64,000 bases of DNA from a bacterium (GTDB taxonomy: Bacteria; Sysuimicrobiota; Sysuimicrobiia; Sysuimicrobiales; Humicultoraceae). Positions 53,346-62,548 of the stretch are shown piece by piece. Position numbers and translations under genes: made by a program. Under the pieces are notes generated by a model. The model was not told the origin of the DNA and did not search any database. It was given only the letters and a program-made list of their open reading frames with translations. The first letter of the stretch is position 1. The number at the start of each line of letters is the position of its first letter. Location of the stretch: assembly GCA_031082185.1 (NCBI GenBank), contig JAVHLI010000002.1, positions 62,001 to 126,000 of the forward strand, read 5' to 3'.

Positions 53346-55346
53346 ATGGAGCCGATGCGCGAGCTGAACTGGAACATTGCCCAGCACAAGCTGATCTATG
53401 CGGTCTTCCTGCCGTTCCTGATCGTCTTCCTGTGGGGAGTGTTCGTGACCGTACGCCGCTGGCTACAAGGCCGGCCCGATCCTCGGTGGGATCGGCTCTG
53501 GGAGCGCTTAGTCGGGGTGGTGGCTCAGGCGGGGGTACAGTTCAGGATACTGAGGGAGACCTACGCCGGAGTGCTCCACGCTACCCTGTCGTGGGGGTTC
53601 TTCGTGATGCTGGCGGCGACAGGCTTCGTGATGCTCCAGGAGTACCTGGGCCTGCCGACGCTGCAGGGCCCATTCTACCTGTACTTCATGTCCCTCGTGG
53701 TGGATCTGTTCGGCATCCTGGCGCTGGTGGGCACCGGCATGGCGCTCCTCCGGAGGTGGGTGCTAAAACCCAAGCGCCTGGTGGAGCCCCGGGGGAGCGA
53801 CGGCTACTCCGTCCTACTGGTCCTGATCTTCGTGATCCTGGCGAGCGGCTTCGTGGTGGAGGGTCTGCGGATCGTGGCCACACGCGACCCGTGGGGAGCT
53901 TGGTCTCCGGGCGGGTGGCTGTTCGCCCAAGCGTTCCTGGGCATGCCGCAGGAGGGGCTCGAGCGGCTCCACCGCATCTCCTGGTGGGGACACGCGGTGG
54001 TCGCCTTCGCGTTCATCGCCTACCTGCCATTCTCCCGGGCGATGCACATCTTCACCGCTCCCCTGAGCATCTTCTTCCGGTCTCTCGAACCGTTGGGTAG
54101 GCTTCCGGCGGGCGGGGGCCCTGGCGCCGAGGGCCCGGGGGCTTCCTTGCTCCGGCAACTCGCGTGGAAGCACCTGCTCGACCTCGACGCGTGCACCGAG
54201 TGCGGACGCTGCCAGGAGGCCTGTCCGGCATGGCACGCCGGCACCCCCCTCTCCCCGAAGGGGTTGATTCTCGACCTCCGGGACCACATGCGGGCGCTGC
54301 CGGCCAAGAACGGCGCCCAAAGGATCGCCGGGGAGGTCATCGGCGACGAGACCATCTGGGCGTGCTACACGTGCGGCGCCTGTCACGAGGCCTGCCCGGT
54401 GTACATAGAGCCGATCCCGAAGATCGTGGAGATGCGCCGGTTCCTGGTCGGCCAGGGAAGCGTGGACCCCAACCTGCAGGAGGCGCTGACGGCGTCGTCC
54501 CGATACGGCAACTCTCTCGGTCAATCACCGAAGATACGCGCCAAGTGGACGCAGGGGCTGGGCTTCAACATCAAGGACGTGCGCAAGGAGCCGGCGGAGA
54601 TCCTCTGGTTCGTCGGGGACTACGCCTCGTACGATCCGGGCGCCCGGGAGGTCACGAGGTCGTTCGCCCGCCTGCTGCAGCGCGCCGGGGTGGACTTCGG
54701 GATCATGTATGATGGAGAGAGCGGCAGCGGCAATGACATGCGCCGTGTCGGAGAGGAAGGCCTCTTCGAGGAGCTCACGGAGAAGAACGTCAACGCCATG
54801 CGGAAGTGTGAGTTCAAGGAGATCGTGACGACCGATCCCCACACCTACAACACGCTGAGGAATGAGTACCCCTTGTTCGGGATGCAGTGGCCGGTTATTC
54901 ACTACACCGAGCTCCTCGACCGCCTGATCCAGTCGGGCCGCCTCCAACCGTCCAGGAAGATGGACCGGCGGGTCACCTATCACGACCCGTGCTACCTGGG
55001 GAGGTTCAACGGCGTCTACGACCACCCGCGCAGGGTGCTGCGCGCGCTGGGCGCAAACATCGTGGAGATGCCGCGAAACCGGGGCAACTCGTTTTGCTGC
55101 GGGGCAGGGGGCGGTCGGATCTGGATGAAGGAGACGGAGGGGATCAGGGAGAGGCCGGCCGAGAGCCGCATCCGGGAAGCCTCCGCGCTGGACGGCGTTG
55201 GAACGCTGGTAGTGGCCTGCCCCAAGGAGATCACCATGTTCCGTGACGCACAGAAGACAACAGGACACGAGGAAGGGTTCGTAGTCAAGGATCTCGCCGA
55301 ACTGGTCGAGGAAGCAACAACCCCGGAGGTGTCTGGTCATGCGTGA
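53346..55346 (+). CDS. Membrane-bound ETF:quinone-type oxidoreductase (EMO-like, NarI + Fe-S + CCG)
   Basis: The 666-residue product has an N-terminal NarI-like cytochrome b part of five or six helices (about 15-250) with histidines suited to bind heme (LHATLSWG, WWGHAVV, SRAMHIF). Two [4Fe-4S] motifs follow (CTECGRCQEACP, CYTCGACHEACP), then a CCG region with HDPCYLGRFNGVY and NSFCCGAGGGRIW. This is the layout of the EMO/DUF224 proteins that link EtfAB to menaquinone in syntrophs and other anaerobes. Direct position after etfBA supports that role. Confidence 0.9.
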   Translation: MEPMRELNWNIAQHKLIYAVFLPFLIVFLWGVFVTVRRWLQGRPDPRWDRLWERLVGVVAQAGVQFRILRETYAGVLHATLSWGFFVMLAATGFVMLQEYLGLPTLQGPFYLYFMSLVVDLFGILALVGTGMALLRRWVLKPKRLVEPRGSDGYSVLLVLIFVILASGFVVEGLRIVATRDPWGAWSPGGWLFAQAFLGMPQEGLERLHRISWWGHAVVAFAFIAYLPFSRAMHIFTAPLSIFFRSLEPLGRLPAGGGPGAEGPGASLLRQLAWKHLLDLDACTECGRCQEACPAWHAGTPLSPKGLILDLRDHMRALPAKNGAQRIAGEVIGDETIWACYTCGACHEACPVYIEPIPKIVEMRRFLVGQGSVDPNLQEALTASSRYGNSLGQSPKIRAKWTQGLGFNIKDVRKEPAEILWFVGDYASYDPGAREVTRSFARLLQRAGVDFGIMYDGESGSGNDMRRVGEEGLFEELTEKNVNAMRKCEFKEIVTTDPHTYNTLRNEYPLFGMQWPVIHYTELLDRLIQSGRLQPSRKMDRRVTYHDPCYLGRFNGVYDHPRRVLRALGANIVEMPRNRGNSFCCGAGGGRIWMKETEGIRERPAESRIREASALDGVGTLVVACPKEITMFRDAQKTTGHEEGFVVKDLAELVEEATTPEVSGHA

Positions 55347-57354
55347 GGCCCTTTCCGCAAACGGCGGGCCGCGAGTCGGTGTCTACATCTGCCACTGCGG
55401 CAAGAATATCGCCGGGTTGGTTGACGTTCAACGCCTGACCGAGTACGCGGCCACCCTGCCCGGCGTCGCCGTGGCGCGAGACTACAAGTATATGTGCTCC
55501 GATCCCGGTCAGGTGCTCATCCAGAAGGACATAGCGGAGCACAAGCTGGATCGGATCGTCGTCGCGGCCTGCTCACCGCTGCTCCACGAGCGCACATTCC
55601 GGAGCGCCACCGAGGCAGGGGGGCTGAACCCCTTCTACTTCCAGATGGTGAGCATCCGGGAGCACGCCTCCTGGGTGCACACCGACAAGGAAGAGGCAAC
55701 GCGCAAGGCTCAGGACTTGGTCCGCGCAGCGGTTCATCGGGTCATCTACCACGAGTCGCTGGAGCGGCGGCGGGTCCCGATAAACCCGGCAGTACTGGTG
55801 GTGGGAGGCGGGATCGCCGGCATCCATGCCGCGCTCACGATTGCCAACGGCGGCAAGCGCGTCTACCTGGTGGAGCGCGAGCCCACCATCGGCGGGCACA
55901 TGGCCAAGTTCGACAAGACCTTCCCCACGCTCGACTGCGCGGCGTGCATCCTGACCCCCAAGATGACCGCGGTCCGAGCCCACCCCAACATTACGCTGTG
56001 GACGTACTCCGAGGTCTCACAGGTTGACGGGTACGTGGGAAACTACAAGGTCAAGGTCAAGCGCCGGCCGCGCTACATCAACGAGGAGTTGTGCCTGGGT
56101 TGCCTGGAGTGCATCCCGGCCTGCATCTACAAGGAAGCCAAAGTCCCGGACGAGTTCAACCTTGGGCTGAGCAAGCGCCGCCCGATCTACATCCCCTTCC
56201 CCCAGGCGGTCCCCCAGGTCGTCGTCATCGACCCGGAAACCTGCATCGAGTTCAAGTCGGGCAAGTGCAAGAAGACCTGCGTGGAAGCCTGCGGCGAGCG
56301 CAATGCCATAGACTTCCGCCAGACCGAGCGAATCGAAGAGATCGAGGTCGGCGCCATCGTCCTGGCAACCGGGTTCAAGACGTTCGATGCCGGCCGGGTA
56401 CCCTACTACGGCTACGGCGTGTATCCGAACGTCTACTCGGCCCTGGAGATCGAGCGTCTGGTGAACGCCTCCGGTCCAACCGGCGGCGAGGTCGTCCTGC
56501 GCGACGGCCGCAAGCCGGAGCGGGTAGCGATTATCCACTGCGTCGGCTCGCGCGACGAGAACTACAACGTCTACTGCTCCCGCGTGTGCTGCATGTACTC
56601 AATCAAGCTGGCCCACCTGATCAAGGAGCGGACCGAGGCCGAGGTCTACAACTTCTACATTGACGTCCGCACCCCAGGGAAGGGCTTCGAGGAGTTCTAC
56701 ACCAAGACGCTGGCCGAGGGCGTGCACTTCGTCCGCGGCAAGGTGGGCCAGGTGTCCGACTGGGCAACCACGCCGGAGGAGCAGGGCAAGCTGGTAATCC
56801 AGGTGGAGGACACGCTGGCCGGCATGATCCGGCGCATTCCCGTGGACATGGTTGTGCTCAGTCCTGGGCTGGATCCGCAGCCGGACGCGCAGGAGGTGCG
56901 CAGGATGTTCAACATCTCCTGCTCGAACGAGGGCTGGTTCCTGGAGAGGCACCCGAAGCTGGCGCCGGTAAACACGTTCACCGACGGCATCTTCCTGGCC
57001 GGCGCCTGCCAGGGGCCAAAGGACATCCCGGACTCCGTGGCCCAGGCCGGCGCAGCGGCGGCCGAGGCGTTTGCGCTCATTGACGCCGGCTATTTCGAAC
57101 TGGAGCCCACGACCGCGTACCTGCTCGCGGAAGAGTGCTCCGGGTGCAAGACGTGCATCCCCCTGTGCCCCTACAACGCCATTGCTTTCGATGCGGCTAC
57201 CGCCAAGGCACAGATCAATGAGGCGCTGTGCAAGGGGTGCGGGGTCTGCGTGGCCGCCTGCCCATCGGGGTCCATCCAGCAGCACCTCTTTGACGACAGG
57301 CAGATATACGCCGAGATCCTGGGAGTGCTCGCGGGGGCGACGACGGCTTCCTGA
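55339..57354 (+). CDS. hdrA: Heterodisulfide reductase subunit A (flavin/Fe-S)
   Basis: The 671-residue protein has an N-terminal Cys motif (GVYICHCGKNIAG), the FAD-binding VLVVGGGIAGIHAALTIANG, GGHMAKFDKTFPTLDCAACI, two central Fe-S motifs (CLGCLECIPACIY; CKKTCVEAC) and a C-terminal two-cluster ferredoxin (CSGCKTCIPLCPY, CKGCGVCVAACPSG). HdrA is the flavin-based electron-bifurcating subunit in HdrABC complexes. It overlaps the EMO-like gene by 8 bases; GGAGG stands nine bases before the ATG. Confidence 0.95.
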   Translation: MREALSANGGPRVGVYICHCGKNIAGLVDVQRLTEYAATLPGVAVARDYKYMCSDPGQVLIQKDIAEHKLDRIVVAACSPLLHERTFRSATEAGGLNPFYFQMVSIREHASWVHTDKEEATRKAQDLVRAAVHRVIYHESLERRRVPINPAVLVVGGGIAGIHAALTIANGGKRVYLVEREPTIGGHMAKFDKTFPTLDCAACILTPKMTAVRAHPNITLWTYSEVSQVDGYVGNYKVKVKRRPRYINEELCLGCLECIPACIYKEAKVPDEFNLGLSKRRPIYIPFPQAVPQVVVIDPETCIEFKSGKCKKTCVEACGERNAIDFRQTERIEEIEVGAIVLATGFKTFDAGRVPYYGYGVYPNVYSALEIERLVNASGPTGGEVVLRDGRKPERVAIIHCVGSRDENYNVYCSRVCCMYSIKLAHLIKERTEAEVYNFYIDVRTPGKGFEEFYTKTLAEGVHFVRGKVGQVSDWATTPEEQGKLVIQVEDTLAGMIRRIPVDMVVLSPGLDPQPDAQEVRRMFNISCSNEGWFLERHPKLAPVNTFTDGIFLAGACQGPKDIPDSVAQAGAAAAEAFALIDAGYFELEPTTAYLLAEECSGCKTCIPLCPYNAIAFDAATAKAQINEALCKGCGVCVAACPSGSIQQHLFDDRQIYAEILGVLAGATTAS

Positions 57355-57389
57355 GAACGATCTGATCCGCCAGTGAGGTGGGGAGTCTG

Positions 57390-57908
57390 ATGGAAGAGCA
57401 GAGAGTCGGGAAGGCAAATGGGCAGGAGCCAACGATCGTGGCGTTCTTCTGCACGTGGTGCACCTACACCGCGGCGGACCTGGCCGGCACCTCGCGTATG
57501 AAGTACGCTCCCAACGTCCGCATCATCCGCGTGATGTGCTCGGGTCGGGTGGACCCGCAGTTCGTGGTCGAGGCGTTCGCGCAGGGCGCCGACGGGGTCC
57601 TCATCGGCGGCTGCCATCCTGGGGACTGCCACTACGTGGAGGGCAACTACAAGACGCTGCGCCGAATAGCGCTGTTGAAGCGTGTCCTCCGCGAAATGGG
57701 AATTGAGGACGAGCGTCTCCGGCTGGAATGGATCTCTGCCTCGGAAGGCGACAAAGTGGCCCGCGTGATCAACGACATGGTGGAGGCCGTGCGCCGGCTG
57801 GGCAGGCTCGATCTGCCCGGGAAGCGGAAGGGCTGGGACGCAGAGCTCTTGCACCATGACGGGCCCACCGAGGCCCTCGCGGCCGCCGCCGCATCCGACG
57901 GGAGGTGA
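57390..57908 (+). CDS. mvhD: MvhD-type electron carrier ([2Fe-2S])
   Basis: The 172-residue product has FFCTWCTYTAADLAG, VMCSGRVDPQFVVEAFAQGA and GGCHPGDCHYVEGNYK, all MvhD/FrhD-like motifs. MvhD passes electrons between HdrA and a partner such as hydrogenase or formate dehydrogenase. ATG at 57390 is favoured over GTG at 57378 because GAGGTGGGGAG overlaps the latter. Confidence 0.93.
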   Translation: MEEQRVGKANGQEPTIVAFFCTWCTYTAADLAGTSRMKYAPNVRIIRVMCSGRVDPQFVVEAFAQGADGVLIGGCHPGDCHYVEGNYKTLRRIALLKRVLREMGIEDERLRLEWISASEGDKVARVINDMVEAVRRLGRLDLPGKRKGWDAELLHHDGPTEALAAAAASDGR

Positions 57909-57913
57909 ACGAG

Positions 57914-58912
57914 ATGTCAAACCCCACAAAGCCGCAGGTCGCCTTCTACTGGTGCGCATCTTGCGGAGGTTGCGAGGAGGCGGTCGTTGATCTGGCCGAT
58001 GGCGTCCTGGCCGTCGTGGATGCCGTGGACATCATCTTCTGGCCGGTTGCCCTGGATTTCAAGCGCAGCGACGTGGAGGCGCGGCCGGACGGATCCATTG
58101 CGGTCGCGTTCGTCAACGGCGCCGTCCGCACCTCGGAGCAGGAGGAGATGGCGCACCTGATGCGGCGCAAAGCACAGGTCCTGATCGCCTTTGGCGCGTG
58201 CTCCCACCTGGGAGGAATCCCAGGGCTCGCCAACCTCTGGGACCGCAAGACCATCTTCCGCGGTAGCTACAGCGATCCGCCCTCGGTGGTCAACCCGGAA
58301 GGCACCCTGCCCCAGGAATCCTGGCAGGAAGACGGCCGCATGACCACGCTCCCGGCATTCCGCGACACCGTGCGGACCCTGGATCAGGTCGTGGAAGTTG
58401 ACTACTACATCCCGGGCTGCCCTCCCACCCCGAAGCTTCTGATGGACGCGGTTCAGGCGATCCTTACCGGCGCCCTTCCACCGCGGGGAAGCGTGCTGGC
58501 TCCTGATATCGCGCTGTGCGACCAGTGCCATCTGAAGGCCACCAAGCCGGACCGGCTGCTCCTGACCAGCTTCAAGCGCCCTCACCAGGTGCTGATTGAT
58601 CCCGAAACCTGCCTGCTGGCGCAGGGGCTGTTGTGCCTGGGGCCGGCCACGCGCGCCGGATGTGAGGCCCTGTGTCCTAGCGGTAACATGCCCTGCAGCG
58701 GGTGTTTTGGACCGACGTCGCGCGTGCACGACGTCGGCGCCAAGCTGATCTCCGCCGTGGGCTCGGCATTCGACGCCAGCAGCCCGGATGCCATCGAGGC
58801 AGTTCTCTCCACGATTCCCGATCCGGTGGGCACGTTCTACCGGTACTCGCTCCCGGCCTCACGCCTGCGGCGCAAGGTGTCGCAGGCCGCCCCGGCCGAG
58901 GCGGCACAGTAG
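57914..58912 (+). CDS. mvhG: MvhG-like F420-non-reducing hydrogenase small subunit, no large subunit nearby
   Basis: The 332-residue product keeps the full set of cluster ligands: YWCASCGGCEEA, GACSHLGG, PGCPPTP, CDQCHLK, and CLGPATRAGCEALCPSGNMPCSGCFGP for medial and distal clusters. In methanogens MvhG works with the NiFe subunit MvhA, but no MvhA is next to it; the next gene is a sensor kinase. It may therefore be a pure electron-transfer arm of HdrA-MvhD, or pair with a large subunit elsewhere. ATG 57914 has GGGAGGTGA upstream; a GTG at 57905 overlaps mvhD. Confidence 0.88.
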   Translation: MSNPTKPQVAFYWCASCGGCEEAVVDLADGVLAVVDAVDIIFWPVALDFKRSDVEARPDGSIAVAFVNGAVRTSEQEEMAHLMRRKAQVLIAFGACSHLGGIPGLANLWDRKTIFRGSYSDPPSVVNPEGTLPQESWQEDGRMTTLPAFRDTVRTLDQVVEVDYYIPGCPPTPKLLMDAVQAILTGALPPRGSVLAPDIALCDQCHLKATKPDRLLLTSFKRPHQVLIDPETCLLAQGLLCLGPATRAGCEALCPSGNMPCSGCFGPTSRVHDVGAKLISAVGSAFDASSPDAIEAVLSTIPDPVGTFYRYSLPASRLRRKVSQAAPAEAAQ

Positions 58913-58944
58913 AAGGCCGAGAAGGACTCGACACGTAAGACGCG

Positions 58945-60939
58945 ATGTCCAGTGACCTGAGGGGGATCATCGGAAGGTACCTGCCCGGGTTCATCTCCGG
59001 CCGCAGGAACGGTGGAACGGTACCTGTAGCCACCAAGCTTATCGTCAGCTACCTGCTGATCATCGGGGTCACGATAGCCGTCTTCGCCTTCGTGGGGACC
59101 CACCTCATCGGCAGGATCATCATGTCTGAAGCCCAGGCGAGCGTGCGCAACAACCTCAACGCGGCACGCGAGATCCTGCACGGCAGGCTGGACCATGTCA
59201 ACGACGTGGTCCGGCTCACAGCAGAAAGGTTCTTCCTAAGGGACGCGCTGCCGTCGGGGAGGACGGACCCGATCGCCAAGGAGCTTGGAAGAATCCGAGA
59301 AGGTGAGCGGTTGGACGTGCTCACGGTCACCGACCGGTCCGGCAATGTGCTCCTGCGCACCAGCAACCCTCAACTTGTCGGCGACAACGTAAGCCATGAC
59401 GAGCTGGTGGCGGCCGTCCTGCACAGCAGGAAGCCCGCCGCGGGTATCTCACTGGTTCCTTCGGCCGCCCTGCGCAGGGAGTCGCCGTCCCTGGCCGAGC
59501 AGGCCCACTTCAAGATCATCGAGACGCCCAGGGCCGCGCCCAGGGAGGCCGCGGAGGAGACCGCGGGCATGATGCTCAAGGCGGCGGCCCCGATCCTGGA
59601 CTCCCACGGCAACCTGCTCGGGGTGCTGTACGGCGGGGTTCTGCTGAACCGGAACTTCGAGATCGTGGACAAGATCAAGCAGACCGTGTTCCAGGACGTA
59701 GAGTACAAGGGACACGACATCGGAACCTCAACGATCTTCTTGAACGACGTGCGGATCTCAACGAACGTAAGGACCGCCGACGGCACGAGGGCAGTGGGAA
59801 CGCGGATCGCGGAAGACGTCTACGACCAAGTTGTCGTGTCGGGTAACCCCTGGATCGGCCGTGCATACGTGGTCAACAACTGGTACATCACCGCCTACGA
59901 ACCGATGAAGAGCCTCAACCACAAGATAATCGGGATACTGTACGTGGGGGTTCTGGAACGTAAGTACGTGGACCTTAGGAAACAGGCCGTGTCCGTGCTC
60001 CTGGCGCTGACGCTCACGGGCGCGCTGCTGTCCATGGGCGTGTCCTACTTCATCTCACGTAGGGTTTCCGCGTCCGTGCGGCAACTGGTCTCCGCCTCGA
60101 GGGAAGTGGCCCACGGCAACCTGGACGCAACCGTGGAGATCCGAACCAACGACGAGCTGCAGGATCTGGCCGACAGCTTCAACACCATGGCGTCCGCCTT
60201 GAAGCAGAGGGACGCCCAGTTGAAGGACTACACGCGAAAGAGGATCATGGAGTCTGAGAGACTCGCGATCACCGGACAGCTCGCCGCCGGCGTGGCCCAC
60301 GAGCTGAACAACCCCCTCCAGGGAATCGTCGCCTTCACCCACCTGCTCCTGGAGAAGGCCCCGCCCGAAGGGCAACTGCGCGAAACCCTCGGTAAAGTCG
60401 TGGACCAGGCAGGCCGCTGCAGGGACATCGTACGGGGACTGCTGGACTATGCCCGGCCGGTGAAGCCTCACAAACGGCCTTCGGACGTCAATTCCCTCCT
60501 GCAGCAGTGCGTCTCGCTGGTCGAGAACCAGGCGCAGTTCCACAACATCCAGGTCGTCAAGGAGCTCCAGGAGGGACTGCCGCTGGCCGTCGTGGACCCC
60601 TCTCAGATCCAGCAGGTATTCATGAACGTGATAATCAATGCCGCCGAGGCGATGGGCGGCGTGGGGCGGCTGGCCCTGTCCACACGGACCGATCCAGACG
60701 GGGGGCACCTCGAGGTTACGATCACCGATACCGGGAACGGCATCCGCCCGGAGGACTTGGAGAGGATATTCGACCCCTTCTTCACCACCAAGGACCAGGG
60801 GCACGGCACCGGGCTGGGGCTGTCAATCAGCTTCGGAATCGTCAAGGAGCACGGCGGCACGATCTTGGTGGAGAGCGAGGTAGGAAAGGGAACGTCGTTC
60901 ATGGTGAGGCTGCCCGTCAAGACTGTTGGGGAAGCGTAA
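58945..60939 (+). CDS. Membrane sensor histidine kinase with Cache domain
   Basis: The 664-residue kinase has two membrane helices (about 30-55 and 350-372), a large outside Cache-type sensor region between them (VYDQVVVSGNPWIGRAYVVNNWYITAYEP is its late conserved part, in shorter blocks), a HAMP domain (about 372-425), the H-box GVAHELNNPLQG with H452, and an HATPase domain with NAAEAMGG, DTGNGI and GHGTGLGLS. It should respond to a small organic or ionic ligand outside the cell. It sits inside the hdr operon, 32 bases after mvhG. Confidence 0.92.
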   Translation: MSSDLRGIIGRYLPGFISGRRNGGTVPVATKLIVSYLLIIGVTIAVFAFVGTHLIGRIIMSEAQASVRNNLNAAREILHGRLDHVNDVVRLTAERFFLRDALPSGRTDPIAKELGRIREGERLDVLTVTDRSGNVLLRTSNPQLVGDNVSHDELVAAVLHSRKPAAGISLVPSAALRRESPSLAEQAHFKIIETPRAAPREAAEETAGMMLKAAAPILDSHGNLLGVLYGGVLLNRNFEIVDKIKQTVFQDVEYKGHDIGTSTIFLNDVRISTNVRTADGTRAVGTRIAEDVYDQVVVSGNPWIGRAYVVNNWYITAYEPMKSLNHKIIGILYVGVLERKYVDLRKQAVSVLLALTLTGALLSMGVSYFISRRVSASVRQLVSASREVAHGNLDATVEIRTNDELQDLADSFNTMASALKQRDAQLKDYTRKRIMESERLAITGQLAAGVAHELNNPLQGIVAFTHLLLEKAPPEGQLRETLGKVVDQAGRCRDIVRGLLDYARPVKPHKRPSDVNSLLQQCVSLVENQAQFHNIQVVKELQEGLPLAVVDPSQIQQVFMNVIINAAEAMGGVGRLALSTRTDPDGGHLEVTITDTGNGIRPEDLERIFDPFFTTKDQGHGTGLGLSISFGIVKEHGGTILVESEVGKGTSFMVRLPVKTVGEA

Positions 60940-60942
60940 CAG

Positions 60943-62106
60943 ATGAAGATCGAACCCCGGATACTCATCATAGACGACGAGGAGATCGTGCTGGATTCGT
61001 GCAGCCAGATCCTCGAGGGCAGCGGGTATACCACGAGGACGGCAACAGACGGCTGGGTTGGTCTGAAGCAGGTGGCGGAGTTCCAGCCGGACCTCGTGTA
61101 TGTGGACCTCAAGATGCCCGGCATCTCGGGGTTCGAGGTGCTGGAAAGGATCCGCGCCCTTGACCCCTCAATCGTGGCAATCGTGATCACCGGGTATGCC
61201 ACGTTGGCCTCCGCCGTGGAAGCCATGCAGAAAGGGGCCTATGACTTCCTCCCCAAGCCCTTCACCCCCGACGAGTTCCGCCTGATTACGAAGAGGGGCA
61301 TCGAGAAGCGAGAGCTGGTCCTCGAGACGATCGCGCTTAGGCGCGAGAAGGAACTGCTGCAGCAGAACTTCGCGGCCATCATCTCTCACGAGCTCAAGGC
61401 CCCGCTCAGCGCCGTTCAGCAGAACCTGATCCGGCTGGTGCAGGAGCTGTCGGACCAGGTCAACGAAGCCCAGATGGCCCGCCTGGAGCGGATGAAATCC
61501 AGGATCAACGACCTCCTAACCATGATCCACACCTGGCTCAGGGCGATCTCCAGCGACATCGGGAGCATCAAGGAGGGCTTCGTTCCAACTTCCGTTGCCA
61601 CCGCGATCTCCAGGGCGGTCGAGAACGTCTACCCCTACGCCGTGCGGAAGGACATCGACATAGACGTCTCCATAGGGGAGCCGCTAGACCTCGTGCACGG
61701 AGACGAAGGCACACTGGTTGAAGCGCTGGTCAACCTGATCGGCAACGCGATAAGGTACTCGCGATCAGAGAGCAGGGTGCACGTGAGCGCCGAGCAGCAG
61801 ACGGATCACATACTGGTCGCGGTCCGAGACTGGGGCATCGGCATAGCCGAAGACGAGCTGCCTTACATCTTCGGGAACTTCTACAGGGGCCGGGCCGGCG
61901 CGGGAGACGAGGCCGGAGCAGGACTGGGTCTCGCCATCACCAGACGCATCGTCGAGGCCCACGGAGGGACGATCACGGTAACCAGCAGGCTGGGTGAAGG
62001 TAGCACATTTGTGATTGCCTTACCGGCACAGGGTTCTGGTACGGGAACGCATCCTACTCCGGAAGCCGGCGGACCGGAGAATCCGCAAGGGGGACGTGTG
62101 ACATGA
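60943..62106 (+). CDS. Receiver-histidine kinase hybrid (cytoplasmic)
   Basis: The 387-residue product has an N-terminal receiver (phosphoacceptor D55 in YVDLKMPGISG, TGYAT, KPF) followed by a HisKA/HATPase kinase with H149 in IISHELKAPLSAVQQN and DWGIGIAEDELPYIF, GAGLGLAITRR. No membrane helix or DNA-binding part exists. It is 3 bases after the sensor kinase stop and overlaps the next receiver gene by 4. It can act as a phosphorelay middle step. Confidence 0.9.
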   Translation: MKIEPRILIIDDEEIVLDSCSQILEGSGYTTRTATDGWVGLKQVAEFQPDLVYVDLKMPGISGFEVLERIRALDPSIVAIVITGYATLASAVEAMQKGAYDFLPKPFTPDEFRLITKRGIEKRELVLETIALRREKELLQQNFAAIISHELKAPLSAVQQNLIRLVQELSDQVNEAQMARLERMKSRINDLLTMIHTWLRAISSDIGSIKEGFVPTSVATAISRAVENVYPYAVRKDIDIDVSIGEPLDLVHGDEGTLVEALVNLIGNAIRYSRSESRVHVSAEQQTDHILVAVRDWGIGIAEDELPYIFGNFYRGRAGAGDEAGAGLGLAITRRIVEAHGGTITVTSRLGEGSTFVIALPAQGSGTGTHPTPEAGGPENPQGGRVT

Positions 62107-62522
62107 GCCAAGAAAAGCGACTGCTGATCATAGACGATGATCCCGACTTCGTGGAGGGGATCAAGTCCATACTGGAGTCCGCGGGCTACCAGGTCGATGC
62201 CGCTTATAACCCAAGAACCGGCCTCGAGGCGCTGAAAGCCAAGCCGTACGACCTGTTGCTGCTGGACATCATGATGGGACGGGGCGCAGAAGGGATCATG
62301 GTGGCACGCAAGATAAGAAAGGACCCCCTCCTCAACGAGATCCCGGTGCTGATAATCACGGGGCTGCGGGAACAGATCGCCTTTCTCTTCCCGGGCCAGC
62401 CCGTACACCCCCACCTCCTTCCGGTGGACGAGTTGGTGGAGAAACCGGTGGAGCCCGCGCTTCTACTGGACAAGGTTAGCACCCTGCTCGAACGCGCAGC
62501 AAAGCGCAAGTCAGAGAAGTAG
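62103..62522 (+). CDS. Single-domain response regulator
   Basis: The 139-residue product is a lone receiver: acidic pocket DDD near residues 11-13, D55 in LLLLDIMMGRG, T in ITGLREQ and the switch Lys in VEKPVEP. There is no output domain, so it probably works by protein contact, perhaps with the Hdr proteins or with another kinase (inference). Confidence 0.9.
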   Translation: MSQEKRLLIIDDDPDFVEGIKSILESAGYQVDAAYNPRTGLEALKAKPYDLLLLDIMMGRGAEGIMVARKIRKDPLLNEIPVLIITGLREQIAFLFPGQPVHPHLLPVDELVEKPVEPALLLDKVSTLLERAAKRKSEK

Positions 62523-62548
62523 TATAGTAGGAATAGGGAGATAATCCG

